From AC-32 sp046726435 (GTDB taxonomy: Bacteria > Actinomycetota > Thermoleophilia > Gaiellales > Gaiellaceae): DNA of 29,272 nucleotides. The translations under genes were made by a program, and so were the position numbers. The notes below the pieces were generated by a model. That model searched no databases. It saw only the letters and a program-made list of their open reading frames with translations, and was not told the origin of the DNA. The stretch lies in contig JBKPAM010000092.1 of the NCBI GenBank assembly GCA_046726435.1, positions 1-29,272 of the forward strand, in the 5' to 3' direction. Shown here piece after piece: positions 1 through 6,683 of this stretch (its first letter is position 1; each line of letters begins with the position of its first letter).

Positions 1-1
1 G

Positions 2-235
2 TCTGAAGCTGAGCCTCGGGGCGAGTTTGTCTCCGAGGAGCTGCGGGCCGATTGCGCCCGCTTTCTCCAGGAGCTCCGCGCGCTGGTCGGACGCCGCAGT
101 GCGCCGCCGCCCGAGGATGCCGCCTGGGTTCCGGGTCGCCCCGGTAACCGAGCGCGCCGGCCGACCGAAGAGGGCCGGCCGGAGGTTGCTCAGCCTCCGC
201 CGCCGAACTTTCGCTCCGCGCACTCCGGGCAGTAG
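2..235 (+). CDS. Possible C-terminal end of a gene entering from the left (partial, unrecognised)
   Basis: An open frame runs from the window edge to a TAG at 233-235 and encodes 77 residues. The first two thirds have protein-like composition with an amphipathic stretch (EELRADCARFLQELRALVG) followed by a proline- and arginine-rich tail. No family is recognised. The last 45 nt overlap, on the opposite strand, the zinc-ribbon fragment at 190-303, so at least one of the two is not a functional gene. Open frames of this size are common by chance in DNA this GC-rich, so the call is weak. Confidence 0.25.
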   Translation, partial: SEAEPRGEFVSEELRADCARFLQELRALVGRRSAPPPEDAAWVPGRPGNRARRPTEEGRPEVAQPPPPNFRSAHSGQ

Positions 236-303
236 AAGATCAGCTTCTTATCAGGGCCGTCGTCAACCCAGTGCTCCCATCGCGCGCATCGGCCCGGCCC
301 CAC
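190..303 (-). pseudogene. Zinc-ribbon small-protein fragment, copy 1
   Basis: The minus strand reads W-V-D-D-G-P-D-K-K followed by LIFYCPECAERKFG and a stop at 190-192. The CPEC knuckle and the following AERxFG resemble the C-terminus of small zinc-ribbon proteins I associate with actinobacteria. Only the second CxxC is present. A TGA lies two codons upstream of the GTG at 303, and the expected N-terminal cysteines are absent; a frame change near 300-330 could reconnect to a longer upstream reading frame. I read it as a broken gene. Copy 2 lies at 1084-1209. Function would be metal-binding or nucleic-acid-associated by inference only. Confidence 0.45.
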
Positions 304-406
304 TTGTCAAGACTCCCAGATTCTGCGTTCTCGAGTCCGTGGACCAGCTGGCCCATCTTTTTCCCGCCATAAGGCCCAGCCGTGAGTACGTGGCCGAATG
401 AGCCAA

Positions 407-468
407 TTGACTCTTGGTTCCAGGCCAGGCACAATCTTCGTGCGCGCATCGGCGCGCAGGGGAGTCAA
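407..468. repeat. Nested inverted repeats (possible RNA stem enclosing a hairpin)
   Basis: TTGACTC at 407-413 is complementary to GAGTCAA at 462-468. Enclosed is a perfect 7-bp hairpin, TGCGCGC (441-447) and GCGCGCA (452-458), with a 4-nt loop. Together they form a helix closing an internal hairpin. Confidence 0.4.
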
Positions 469-621
469 GGGACGAGGGGAGCGTCCCTTCTGTGGCGAGT
501 TTCTCTTGGGCCGCGTCGGTGCGCGCGCCAACTCGCGGCAGCCGGAATCATTCGCCACGGCCGAAACAGGCCAAATTCCAGCCACATCGGTAAAGGAACG
601 GATACCGCCGCTCCCTCTTGA

Positions 622-728
622 CGCCGCTGATCGCGGTGCAAGACTCAGAGTGCCGTCGAGGAAGCGACGGGGAGTTCCGTCGATCCTCGCCCCGCAGCGC
701 TCTCTCTCCCCAACGCCAGCCGCGGGGC
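622..728. repeat. Three consecutive inverted repeats
   Basis: First, CGCCGC (622-627) pairs with GCGGTG (633-638), with one G-T pair. Second, CGAGGA (657-662) pairs with TCCTCG (684-689) and, inside it, CGACGG (665-670) with CCGTCG (677-682), giving 12 bp with a small internal loop and a 6-nt apical loop. Third, GCCCCGC (689-695) pairs with GCGGGGC (722-728). The second and third share base 689, so they abut. Confidence 0.45.
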
Positions 729-745
729 TCGTCGGCATCGGACAA

Positions 746-794
746 CCCGCACCACGGGGCAGCTGGCCGCAGAGCTGCACCCCGTGGTGTCGGG
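746..794. repeat. Long imperfect hairpin, 19 bp with two bulges
   Basis: Three paired segments stack. CCCG (746-749) pairs with CGGG (791-794), with T790 bulged. CACCACGGGG (750-759) pairs with CCCCGTGGTG (780-789). CAGCT (760-764) pairs with AGCTG (773-777), leaving a 2-nt CA bulge at 778-779. The loop is 8 nt (765-772). No T-run follows, so it is not a typical intrinsic terminator. This is the strongest hairpin I saw in the non-coding DNA of the window. Confidence 0.6.
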
Positions 795-873
795 ATCTCG
801 GCGTGAGCAGATGCCGGGGTGGGCGAACGGGCGAGCCCGAGTCCGTACCCGCACGTATCCCAGTGGCTCGCAC

Positions 874-923
874 CTCCCGCGGCCGCGTCCGCGGGGGTTG
901 GGGGGAGTCTGGGCTCCAACCCC
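874..923. repeat. Overlapping, mutually exclusive inverted repeats
   Basis: CCCGCGG (876-882) pairs with CCGCGGG (889-895) around a 6-nt loop. GGGGTTGG (894-901) pairs with CCAACCCC (916-923). The two stems share bases 894-895, so they can form together only with slight fraying. Confidence 0.4.
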
Positions 924-1083
924 TCACCGCGACGCGGGCGCGGCCACTTGACTAGATGCAACGATGGGTCCGTTTCTTGCGCGTAGCTCTTGTCGAAGGG
1001 GGAGGCGTTGGGCGTTTGACGGCAAGACCCGGGACTTCGGCCAGACCTCTCTCCCTCGAGGTCCGCTCGGCGCCTCTCGTGCG

Positions 1084-1209
1084 TTAGTCGTGGCCGAACT
1101 CGCGCTCTGCGCAGTCAGGGCAGTAGCAGACGGGCTCGGGCGGCGCGTCATCTGTCAGGTATGCGGCCCAGCGCGAGGGCGCGCGGTTGACGTCCCGATC
1201 ACAGAGATG
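1084..1209 (-). pseudogene. Zinc-ribbon small-protein fragment, copy 2
   Basis: The minus strand reads RWAAYLTDDA, then VCYCPDCAEREFGHD and a TAA stop at 1084-1086. This matches the same family as 190-303 (YCPxCAERxFG with an upstream RW and DD), but it is clearly diverged in sequence and so is not a recent duplicate. Upstream in this frame I find no ATG, GTG or TTG, only one cysteine of the expected first knuckle, and the frame runs into the antisense of a helix-turn-helix fragment. It is a remnant. Confidence 0.5.
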
Positions 1210-1278
1210 GCCAAGGCGCTCGGCGTCACGCGCCAGGCGATCTACGCCAAGGAAAGTGAGAGAAGAAGCAATGGCTAG
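1186..1278 (+). pseudogene. Helix-turn-helix fragment overlapping the integrase start
   Basis: The frame ending at TAG 1276-1278 reads PITEMAKALGVTRQAIYAK, a clear helix-turn-helix: first helix ITEMAKAL, turn GVT, recognition helix RQAIYAK. Small actinobacterial HTH proteins of about 70 residues end this way, with an N-terminal helical part before the motif. Upstream of about 1186 the sequence is instead the antisense of the zinc-ribbon fragment, so the N-terminal part appears lost. Its stop codon lies inside the first codons of the integrase (ATG 1271), an overlap of 8 nt, suggesting the two were once co-transcribed as excisionase-like or regulatory gene plus integrase. Confidence 0.45.
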
Positions 1279-2058
1279 AACGACCGGAATCCGAACTCGA
1301 CACGCGCGCAGCTGACCAGCTGCTCGCGTGAAGTCAGCGACCTGTCGCTGCCGGCCAAGCTACGAGGCGTTCGTCCACTCGGCTCGCGACGGTCGCAAGC
1401 TACGCAAGACGTTCCCGCGGACCTGCAGGCGCTCGTCGACCGGCTCGTCGGGGCGGAGCACTCGCCGAGCACGATCCACACGTCCTGATGCCCGTGCGAG
1501 TGCTGTGCCGCTACGCGATCGAACGCGACGAGCTGCTCGTCAACCCGACCACGAACCTGCGCCTACCGGTCGCCAAACGGGCGCCGCGAACGGGTCGCTT
1601 CGCCGCAAGAGGCGGCCGCGCTGATCGTGGCGCTGCCGATCGAGGATCGCTGCCTGTGGTGGACGGCCGCGCTTGCCGGCCTGCGCCGCGGCGAGCTGCG
1701 CGGGCTGCGCTGGAGCGACGTCGACCTCGAGGCGAACGTGATCGTGGTCGAGCGCTCCTGGGACGAGAAGGAGGGACCGGTGCCGCCGAAGTCGCCGAGG
1801 GCAGGCGCCGGGTGCCGATCCCGGCTTCGCTGCGCCGACACCTGCTCGAGCACAAGGCCCGCGGCGGGCGCCGCGGCTCGGAGCTCGTGTTCGGGCGGAC
1901 CGGCTCGCTCGCTCGAGCGGATCGGCGATTACGTCGGGCACTCAAGCGCGTACATGACCGACGCCTACCGCCACCTGCTCGACGGGCACGAGGCCCAGGC
2001 AGCCGAGCGCTTCGAGGACTACTTGACGCGCGCCGCCAACTCCACGCCGACCGCTTGA
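1271..2058 (+). pseudogene. Tyrosine recombinase (phage-type integrase), multiply frameshifted
   Basis: The pieces of a tyrosine recombinase appear in order but in changing frames. The N-terminus MARTTGIRTRHARS (from ATG 1271) stops at a TGA. CRCRPSYEAFVHSARDGRKLRKTF follows near 1345-1410, the core-binding piece LCRYAIERDELLVNP near 1500-1550, the box I region with its arginine (AGLRRGELRGLRWSDVD, about 1675-1730), then PIPASLRRHLLEHK near 1815-1860 in another frame, and GHSSAYMTDAYRHLL with the catalytic tyrosine near 1938-1980. At least five frame changes are needed. The stretch that should carry the HxxR box between LVFGRT (about 1890) and the final GHSS motif is missing, a deletion of roughly 50-60 residues. 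The gene cannot make an active enzyme. It once catalysed site-specific integration, probably at the tRNA-like sequence just downstream. Confidence 0.85.
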
Positions 2059-2067
2059 TCTCGAACA

Positions 2068-2073
2068 TAGAAT
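2068..2073 (+). promoter_or_regulatory. Candidate -10 box (TAGAAT)
   Basis: TAGAAT matches the sigma-70 -10 consensus at five of six bases. Transcription would start about 7 nt before the ATG at 2087, giving a nearly leaderless message. No convincing -35 element is seen. Confidence 0.35.
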
Positions 2074-2086
2074 CCGCAGACGGGAG

Positions 2087-2311
2087 ATGGCAGCAGACCC
2101 GGACACAGCGCTCATTGCTGGCCAGCTGGCAGAGCTCACCCATAAGGTCGATGACATGGCGCAGCAGCTGAAGAGACTTCGCGAGGGTGCCGAAGATGCG
2201 CAGGAGCGGGCAGATACCCAGCAAGAGCGCATTGACCTCGCGGCGCGAGAACTAGCCGAGGTCAGCGACCGTCTGCAAGCCGCGGCGAACGCTCTTCGAG
2301 AGTCCATCTGA
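2087..2311 (+). CDS. Small coiled-coil protein of unknown function
   Basis: This encodes 74 residues that are almost entirely helical with heptad character: LAELTHKVDDMAQQLKRLREG and then ERIDLAARELAEVSDRLQAA. It has no cysteines, no signal peptide and no membrane segment, so a soluble oligomeric coiled coil is likely. The start is the ATG at 2087, just after a TAGAAT -10 box; no strong ribosome-binding site precedes it, which fits a short-leader transcript. It lies directly after the dead integrase and before a tRNA-like 3' end, so it may be a surviving cargo or accessory gene of the element. Its coding look is much better than that of its surroundings. Confidence 0.5.
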   Translation: MAADPDTALIAGQLAELTHKVDDMAQQLKRLREGAEDAQERADTQQERIDLAARELAEVSDRLQAAANALRESI

Positions 2312-2384
2312 TTCGCTTGGCTGGCGGCGCAGACTGGCGCGCACGCGGCGGAAATCGCACCGTTGAGCCGAACGGAACCGGCTT

Positions 2385-2421
2385 CCCAGAGGAGTCGCGG
2401 GTTCGATCCCCGTCGTCCGCT
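2385..2421 (+). other. tRNA-like 3' end (possible attachment-site half)
   Basis: A good T-arm is present: stem GCGGG (2397-2401), loop TTCGATC (2402-2408), stem CCCGT (2409-2413). It is followed by a 7-nt acceptor strand CGTCCGC (2414-2420) and a discriminator T. No encoded CCA follows. The 5' part does not fold as a tRNA: the 74 nt ending here pair at only five of seven acceptor positions and lack a D-arm. A tRNA 3' end without its 5' half is the classic scar left by tyrosine-recombinase integration, and the broken integrase lies about 330 nt upstream. Which tRNA it derives from is uncertain; a glycine tRNA is one possibility. Confidence 0.5.
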
Positions 2422-2460
2422 TCGAGCGGGTGCCGGCTTGCCTTCTTCTGCTGCTCGTCT

Positions 2461-4029
2461 TCAGGCCGGCGACACAGGCACGGTGAGCGGCAGCGTGACG
2501 ACGAACGTCGAGCCCATGCCCAGCTCGGACTGGACGAAGATCGTTCCGCCCATGAGGTTGACGAGCTCACGCGAGATGTACAGCCCGAGCCCGCTGCCAC
2601 TCACGCCTCGCGTCATGTTCGCGTCGGCGCGGTAGAACTTCTCGAAGATCAAGCTCTGCTCGCCCGGCGCGATTCCCAACCCCTCGTCGCGAACGGCGAT
2701 TTGGAGCTCGCCGTCACACGGCTTCAGCTCGACCTCGATGCGGCCTCCGGCCGGTGAATACTTCGCAGCGTTCGCGACGAGGTTCGTTACAACTTGCCGC
2801 AACTTCTCGCGATCGCCGGCCAGCGGTGGCAGGTCGGGCCGCGCGACGAGCTCGAACGTCAATCGATCATCCGCAACCGCGCGCATGGTCGCGAGCACGT
2901 CGGCGGCGAGCGCCACGACGTCCACGGGCTCGGTGGCCATCTCGAGACCGGTCGAATCGACCCGGCTCGCGAGCAGGATGTTGCTGACCATCGCCGCGAG
3001 CCGGTCCGACTGCTCGGCGATCACCACGAGCAAACGGTCGAACACGTCCCCTCCCGCGACGATGTCTTTGCGCTGGAGGGTCATCGCTGCGCCGTGGACG
3101 GCCGCAAGGGGGGTGCGCAGCTCGTGGGAGACCGTTGCTATGAAGTCGGCTTTCAGCTGCTCGAGCCTGTGCGCCTCCGTCAGGTCGCGGAACGCGTAGA
3201 CCGTCCCGTCCACGAAAGCGACGCCCTTGATCGAAAGCCAAAGCTCACGGCCGTCGATGTCGATCGGTACCGCGGTCGCGTACGCGCCCGGGGAAGACGG
3301 ATCGCTCGCGACCGCGATCGAAGCGGCGATCGCAGTCCAGCCCGGAATTGCTTGTTCGACTCGCCGCCCGACCACGACCTCACGCGCCAGACCCGTGATC
3401 GCCTCCGCCGCCGGATTCCAGAGCCGGACGATCCCGGCATCGTCGACGAGGAGGACCCCATCGGCGATCGATCCGATCACGCGCGCAGCCTTGCCGCGCT
3501 CCTCGGCTTCGCGGTACAGCCGGTCGCGTTCCTCCGCCAGGCGGAGGCGCTCGAGCGCGTGGCCGATGCTCGCGGCGACCGCCTCGAGCAGCGCCGCCTC
3601 TGCCTCGTCGAAGCGCCGATCGTAGAGGCGCGCGACGCCGACGACGCCGCGGAGCGTCCTGCCCACGAACGGAGCGCACGCGAGCGCCCGTGCCTCCAGC
3701 GAGCCCAGAACGAATTCATCATCACCTCGCGGCGCCTCGACGGCTGCGTCCGGCAGGCCGTACTCGAGGAGATACTCGGCCTCTTCCGGCCGCAACCCGT
3801 AGGACCCGGCGACGGCGTAGCCTTCGTCGTCACACCCGACGAGCACGAATGCGACCTCGGCCTCGAATGCTTCGCACAGCTCGGCGGTGACTAGCTCGCC
3901 GAGCTCGTCCTCGCTCTGCGCGCGATTGACGATCGCGACGATCTGCGCCCGCCGCGCGGCCTCCACGAAGCGCCGCAGCAGCTCGGCTTGCGCGTCAGTC
4001 CGCGGCGCCGAATGCAGTAACGACGACAC
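2461..4029 (-). CDS. GAF-PAS sensor histidine kinase
   Basis: This 522-residue protein has the order GAF-like domain (about 20-165), a linker coiled coil (160-182), PAS domain (about 183-285), HisKA and HATPase_c. The phospho-acceptor is H302 in SHELRTPL. The ATP-binding part shows the N box NLVANAAKYS (416-425), the G1 box DEGLGI (448-453), the F box FEKFYR (462-467) and the G2 box GSGLGL (478-483). No transmembrane segment is seen, so it is a soluble cytoplasmic sensor, possibly of redox state or a small ligand through GAF and PAS. The GTG start overlaps the end of the upstream FIST gene by 35 nt; no better start is available. No response regulator is adjacent, so its partner must be encoded elsewhere. 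The pairing with FIST suggests both sense related signals. Confidence 0.93.
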   Translation of the reverse strand: MSSLLHSAPRTDAQAELLRRFVEAARRAQIVAIVNRAQSEDELGELVTAELCEAFEAEVAFVLVGCDDEGYAVAGSYGLRPEEAEYLLEYGLPDAAVEAPRGDDEFVLGSLEARALACAPFVGRTLRGVVGVARLYDRRFDEAEAALLEAVAASIGHALERLRLAEERDRLYREAEERGKAARVIGSIADGVLLVDDAGIVRLWNPAAEAITGLAREVVVGRRVEQAIPGWTAIAASIAVASDPSSPGAYATAVPIDIDGRELWLSIKGVAFVDGTVYAFRDLTEAHRLEQLKADFIATVSHELRTPLAAVHGAAMTLQRKDIVAGGDVFDRLLVVIAEQSDRLAAMVSNILLASRVDSTGLEMATEPVDVVALAADVLATMRAVADDRLTFELVARPDLPPLAGDREKLRQVVTNLVANAAKYSPAGGRIEVELKPCDGELQIAVRDEGLGIAPGEQSLIFEKFYRADANMTRGVSGSGLGLYISRELVNLMGGTIFVQSELGMGSTFVVTLPLTVPVSPA

Positions 4030-5179
4030 TGTAGTTTCGGTCTCCCTTCGCTCCCCGCGACCTGCCGATCTCTCCGCGCGTGTAGACGCCGGCGAGCGAG
4101 GGCGCGGGCTCGCCGAACGCCGCGGCGAGCGCGTTCAGCTCGCGCCGCGCGAGGCCGGCGGCCACAGGGCCTTGGAACCAGACGCTTCGAGCCGCGCAGA
4201 CGAAGGCGACGGCCGCCTCGGCGGGACCTTCGAGCCGCGCAACGGCGTCCTCGACCGCCGTGCACGCGCTGTCGACGATGGATTCCGGCGTCTGGTCGCA
4301 CACGATGACGGCGGCGTTCTCCTCGATGCTCGTGGCGCACACGAGGACGCCGCCGGCAGCGCGCGCTCGCACGTATCGCGGCTGGAGGCCGCCGCCCAGC
4401 TCCGGTTCCGCCAGCGGGTGAACCATTGCGAGCTTCTCGAATGCTTCGTCGTCGAGGTCGCCGTCCTCGACGCCGAGCTTCTCCAGGTACACGGCCTCGG
4501 CGGGCCGGCCGTCGAGCCGGATGACGTTCGGGCCCTCCGACCGGGTGACGATCGAAGGAGCCCCGTGTGCAACGCAGCCGTGGGCGACCCCGACGCCGAT
4601 CGGTGAGCTCGCGCCAATCGCGACGGCGACGACTCCACTCGAGAGGGCGCGCCCGTCGGCGAATCTCGCGCGGGTCGGGCCGCCGGCGGCCCCACCCGCG
4701 AGGGGAACCCGTCCGCCGGCTACCTCGTACGCGCCGGCGACGACCTCTGCCTGGTCGCCGCTTTCCGAGTCGACGAACAGCAGGACCGCCGCGTGCGGAG
4801 CGTCGCCCATCCCGGCGAGTGCCGCAGCGGTGGCGTCGCGCCCGGAGGCGCGCGGGTCCTGCGCCTCGACCGGGCCGACGCCGGTCGCGAACGAGGACGA
4901 GAATGCAACCGCGGAACAACCGGTCTTCAGCGGCCCGCCCGGGCCGCACGCCCCTGTCCCCGTCATGCCGGCGACGCGAGCGCCGCGGGCGGCAATCTGC
5001 GCCTCGCGTGCGGACGCTTCGGGATCGACGTCGCCCGCCGTGAAGATGAGGACGAGTCCCGGCTCCCTTCCCAATCCGGCGACGGCGCGCTCGACCGCCT
5101 CAGAGCACGAATCGCTTCCCTCCGCCGACGCCGAGGCGGCGACGCGATCTCGAGTGACGGTTTTCCCTGCTGGATTCAT
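3995..5179 (-). CDS. FIST N/C domain sensory protein
   Basis: About 394 residues from ATG 5179. The N-terminal FIST domain contains LVLIFTAGDVDP and GMTGTGACG, then further on GGRVPLAGGAAGG and SSGVVAVAIG. The C-terminal FIST_C domain contains IEENAAVIVC, AAVAFVCAARSVWFQGP and LAGVYTRGEIG, with a typical ending. FIST proteins are predicted intracellular ligand sensors, proposed to bind small molecules such as amino acids, and often sit beside kinases or cyclases. The frame extends upstream to a GTG at 5263, but those 28 residues are arginine- and threonine-rich and unlike the family, so I prefer the ATG. No strong ribosome-binding site precedes either start. The gene is followed by the histidine kinase with a 35-nt overlap, which indicates one transcript and translational coupling. 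Confidence 0.85.
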   Translation of the reverse strand: MNPAGKTVTRDRVAASASAEGSDSCSEAVERAVAGLGREPGLVLIFTAGDVDPEASAREAQIAARGARVAGMTGTGACGPGGPLKTGCSAVAFSSSFATGVGPVEAQDPRASGRDATAAALAGMGDAPHAAVLLFVDSESGDQAEVVAGAYEVAGGRVPLAGGAAGGPTRARFADGRALSSGVVAVAIGASSPIGVGVAHGCVAHGAPSIVTRSEGPNVIRLDGRPAEAVYLEKLGVEDGDLDDEAFEKLAMVHPLAEPELGGGLQPRYVRARAAGGVLVCATSIEENAAVIVCDQTPESIVDSACTAVEDAVARLEGPAEAAVAFVCAARSVWFQGPVAAGLARRELNALAAAFGEPAPSLAGVYTRGEIGRSRGAKGDRNYSVVVTAFGAAD

Positions 5180-5277
5180 GCCGCAGACGTTGGGGGGACG
5201 ACGCCGAGTCGTCGTAACGGCTATCGCCGGGAGAACCCAAAGCGAAACCGTACGGACGTCCACGACGTTGTTAGGAC

Positions 5278-6186
5278 GTGAAGCCTAAACGGCTCGTCGC
5301 GCTGGGGGCGCTGATCCTCGCGTTGGGTGCACCGTGTGCGGCGGTCGCCGACGACCCACCGTTCGTCGGCTGGAGCGCGCTCCTACCGAGCCTCGCGCTT
5401 CCGTACGACCCGGCGAGCCCCGATGACTGCATCGCCGGGCGGAGCCAGTGTGTCGACAAGACGATTCGCGAGATGACGCGCCGCCTCGACCCGCTCGCTT
5501 CGTCCTGCGATCACAACGCGATCTTCTCGCTCACGTACCTGCGCGTCACAGAGGAGTACCGCCGAACGATCGACGAGCCGTTCTTCGACGACACGTCGTT
5601 CGTCAACTACGAAGACACACTCTTCGCGCACTACTACTTCGCGGCATACGACTCGTGGGCAGCGGGGCGAACCGAGGACGTTCCCCCGGCCTGGCGCATC
5701 GCGTTCAATACCGCGGCACAGCACACCGACTCGGCGGTGGGAGACCTGTTCCTCGGAATCAATGCGCACGTGCAGCGAGACCTTCCGCTAGTGCTCTACT
5801 CGATCGGCCTCGTCGCGCCCGACGGCACGAGCAGGAAGCCCGACCACGACCGCGTCGACCAGATCCTCAACCGCGTCACCGACGATGTCATCGCCGAGAT
5901 CGCTCGCCGCTTCGATCCGACGATCGACGACACCAACCTGCCGACGAGCCTCGACGACGCGACGCTCTTCCAGACGATCGTCGCGTGGCGCGAGAAGGCA
6001 TGGCGCAACGCGGAGGCGCTCGCAGCGGCCCCCACGCCCGGGGCCCGGGATCTCGTGGTCGCGCAAATCGAGAACGACGCGGCAAGCGAAGCGCGCACGA
6101 TCGCGGCGGGGGCAGCGTATCCGCCGCTCCTGGGCGGCAGCGCCTCGCGCGATGCCTACTGCGCGATTCACCACGACGATCCTTAG
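5278..6186 (+). CDS. Secreted DUF5995-family protein
   Basis: This 302-residue protein starts at GTG 5278 with a signal peptide: basic KPKR, hydrophobic LVALGALILALG and a likely cleavage after CAAVADD. The mature part resembles DUF5995: a helical protein with AIFSLTYLRVTEEYRR, FHYYFAAYDSW-like aromatic stretch (FAHYYFAAYDSW), then the characteristic LFLGINAHVQRDLPLVL. Several conserved histidines and acidic residues (H in NAHVQRD, the PDHDRVD motif) could bind metal, but the family's function is unknown. It is divergent from the FIST gene, with about 100 bp between the two starts. No membrane anchor is seen beyond the signal peptide. Confidence 0.85.
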   Translation: MKPKRLVALGALILALGAPCAAVADDPPFVGWSALLPSLALPYDPASPDDCIAGRSQCVDKTIREMTRRLDPLASSCDHNAIFSLTYLRVTEEYRRTIDEPFFDDTSFVNYEDTLFAHYYFAAYDSWAAGRTEDVPPAWRIAFNTAAQHTDSAVGDLFLGINAHVQRDLPLVLYSIGLVAPDGTSRKPDHDRVDQILNRVTDDVIAEIARRFDPTIDDTNLPTSLDDATLFQTIVAWREKAWRNAEALAAAPTPGARDLVVAQIENDAASEARTIAAGAAYPPLLGGSASRDAYCAIHHDDP

Positions 6187-6189
6187 CGA

Positions 6190-6527
6190 GGAACATTGGC
6201 ACCAGGCGACCGTCGCCACCTCCGGAGGCGAGATCGAGGGCGTCGCCGTACTCGTGGGTGCAGTGCTCGACCTTCATCTGGGTCAGGCCTGAATCGCGGT
6301 CGCAGGGCATCGGGGCCTCGCTGCTGAGGGCTGTCGAGAGCAAGGCGGCGGTCGAGGGCAACCTCTTCACGCTCGAGGTCTGGGACGTCAACCAGCGGGC
6401 CGTGGCTTTTTACGAGCGCTCGGGTTTCTCGGTGATCGCGACCACCGAGGATCGAGAGACGGGCATCGACAAGCTCCTGATGCGGAAGAAGCTCCCGCGG
6501 TCAGCGCGAGTGCACAGCAGACGCTGA
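6190..6527 (+). pseudogene. GNAT-family N-acetyltransferase relic, frameshifted
   Basis: The C-terminal half of a GNAT acetyltransferase is readable up to the TGA at 6525-6527. It contains the acetyl-CoA loop (R-S-Q-G-I-G-A-S-L-L, about 6296-6325), LEVWDVNQRAVAFYERSGF and a final basic strand. The preceding beta strand, GGEIEGVAVLVGAVLDLHLG, is in a different frame and ends in a stop at about 6292, so a single frameshift near 6282 separates the two. The first 50-60 residues of the domain are absent; the DUF5995 stop at 6186 is immediately upstream. It therefore looks truncated as well as frameshifted. Which substrate the ancestor acetylated cannot be told. Confidence 0.7.
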
Positions 6528-6550
6528 TCCCGCGGGCAGCCGCCTAGCGT

Positions 6551-6556
6551 TAGGAT
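6551..6556 (+). promoter_or_regulatory. Candidate -10 box (TAGGAT)
   Basis: TAGGAT preceded by T fits TAnnnT and would start transcription near 6563, giving the ankyrin gene a leader of about 120 nt. The same hexamer occurs before hemA (16475). No clear -35 element was found. Confidence 0.3.
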
Positions 6557-6683
6557 CGCGGCGCGCGCGAGGGCGCATCCGGTCCGCGGGCAGGGCTGAG
6601 CCCACCTCGTCGGTCGTAGCAAGCGCACGTCGATCTCTCTCCGCCCGAAGCCGCGGACGTCGGGCCTCTCGGAGGAGGTCGTC

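Larger units (their letters stand above)
304..1083. other. Gene-free stretch with several strong inverted repeats
   Basis: None of the open frames here, on either strand, gives a recognisable or protein-like product; they are arginine- and proline-rich as expected from random GC-rich frames. The stretch instead contains a cluster of inverted repeats between 407 and 923, listed separately. It lies between two zinc-ribbon fragments and upstream of a dead integrase, so it may be the non-coding interior of a decayed mobile element, or may specify a structured RNA. Confidence 0.5.

Noticed and set aside
657..689. Group II intron domain V
   Set aside because: The hairpin has similar size but the bulge arrangement is wrong and the catalytic AGC-type triad and a reverse transcriptase gene are absent.
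548..961. Minus-strand open frame in the gene-free stretch
   Set aside because: No start signal and no recognisable domain; composition is that of random GC-rich frames, and the region is full of hairpins.
2348..2421. Complete tRNA gene of 74 nt
   Set aside because: Only five of seven acceptor pairs form and there is no D-arm or proper anticodon stem; only the 3' part is tRNA-like.
5180..5263. N-terminal extension of the FIST protein from GTG 5263
   Set aside because: The extra 28 residues do not look like the family and would fill almost the whole divergent promoter region.
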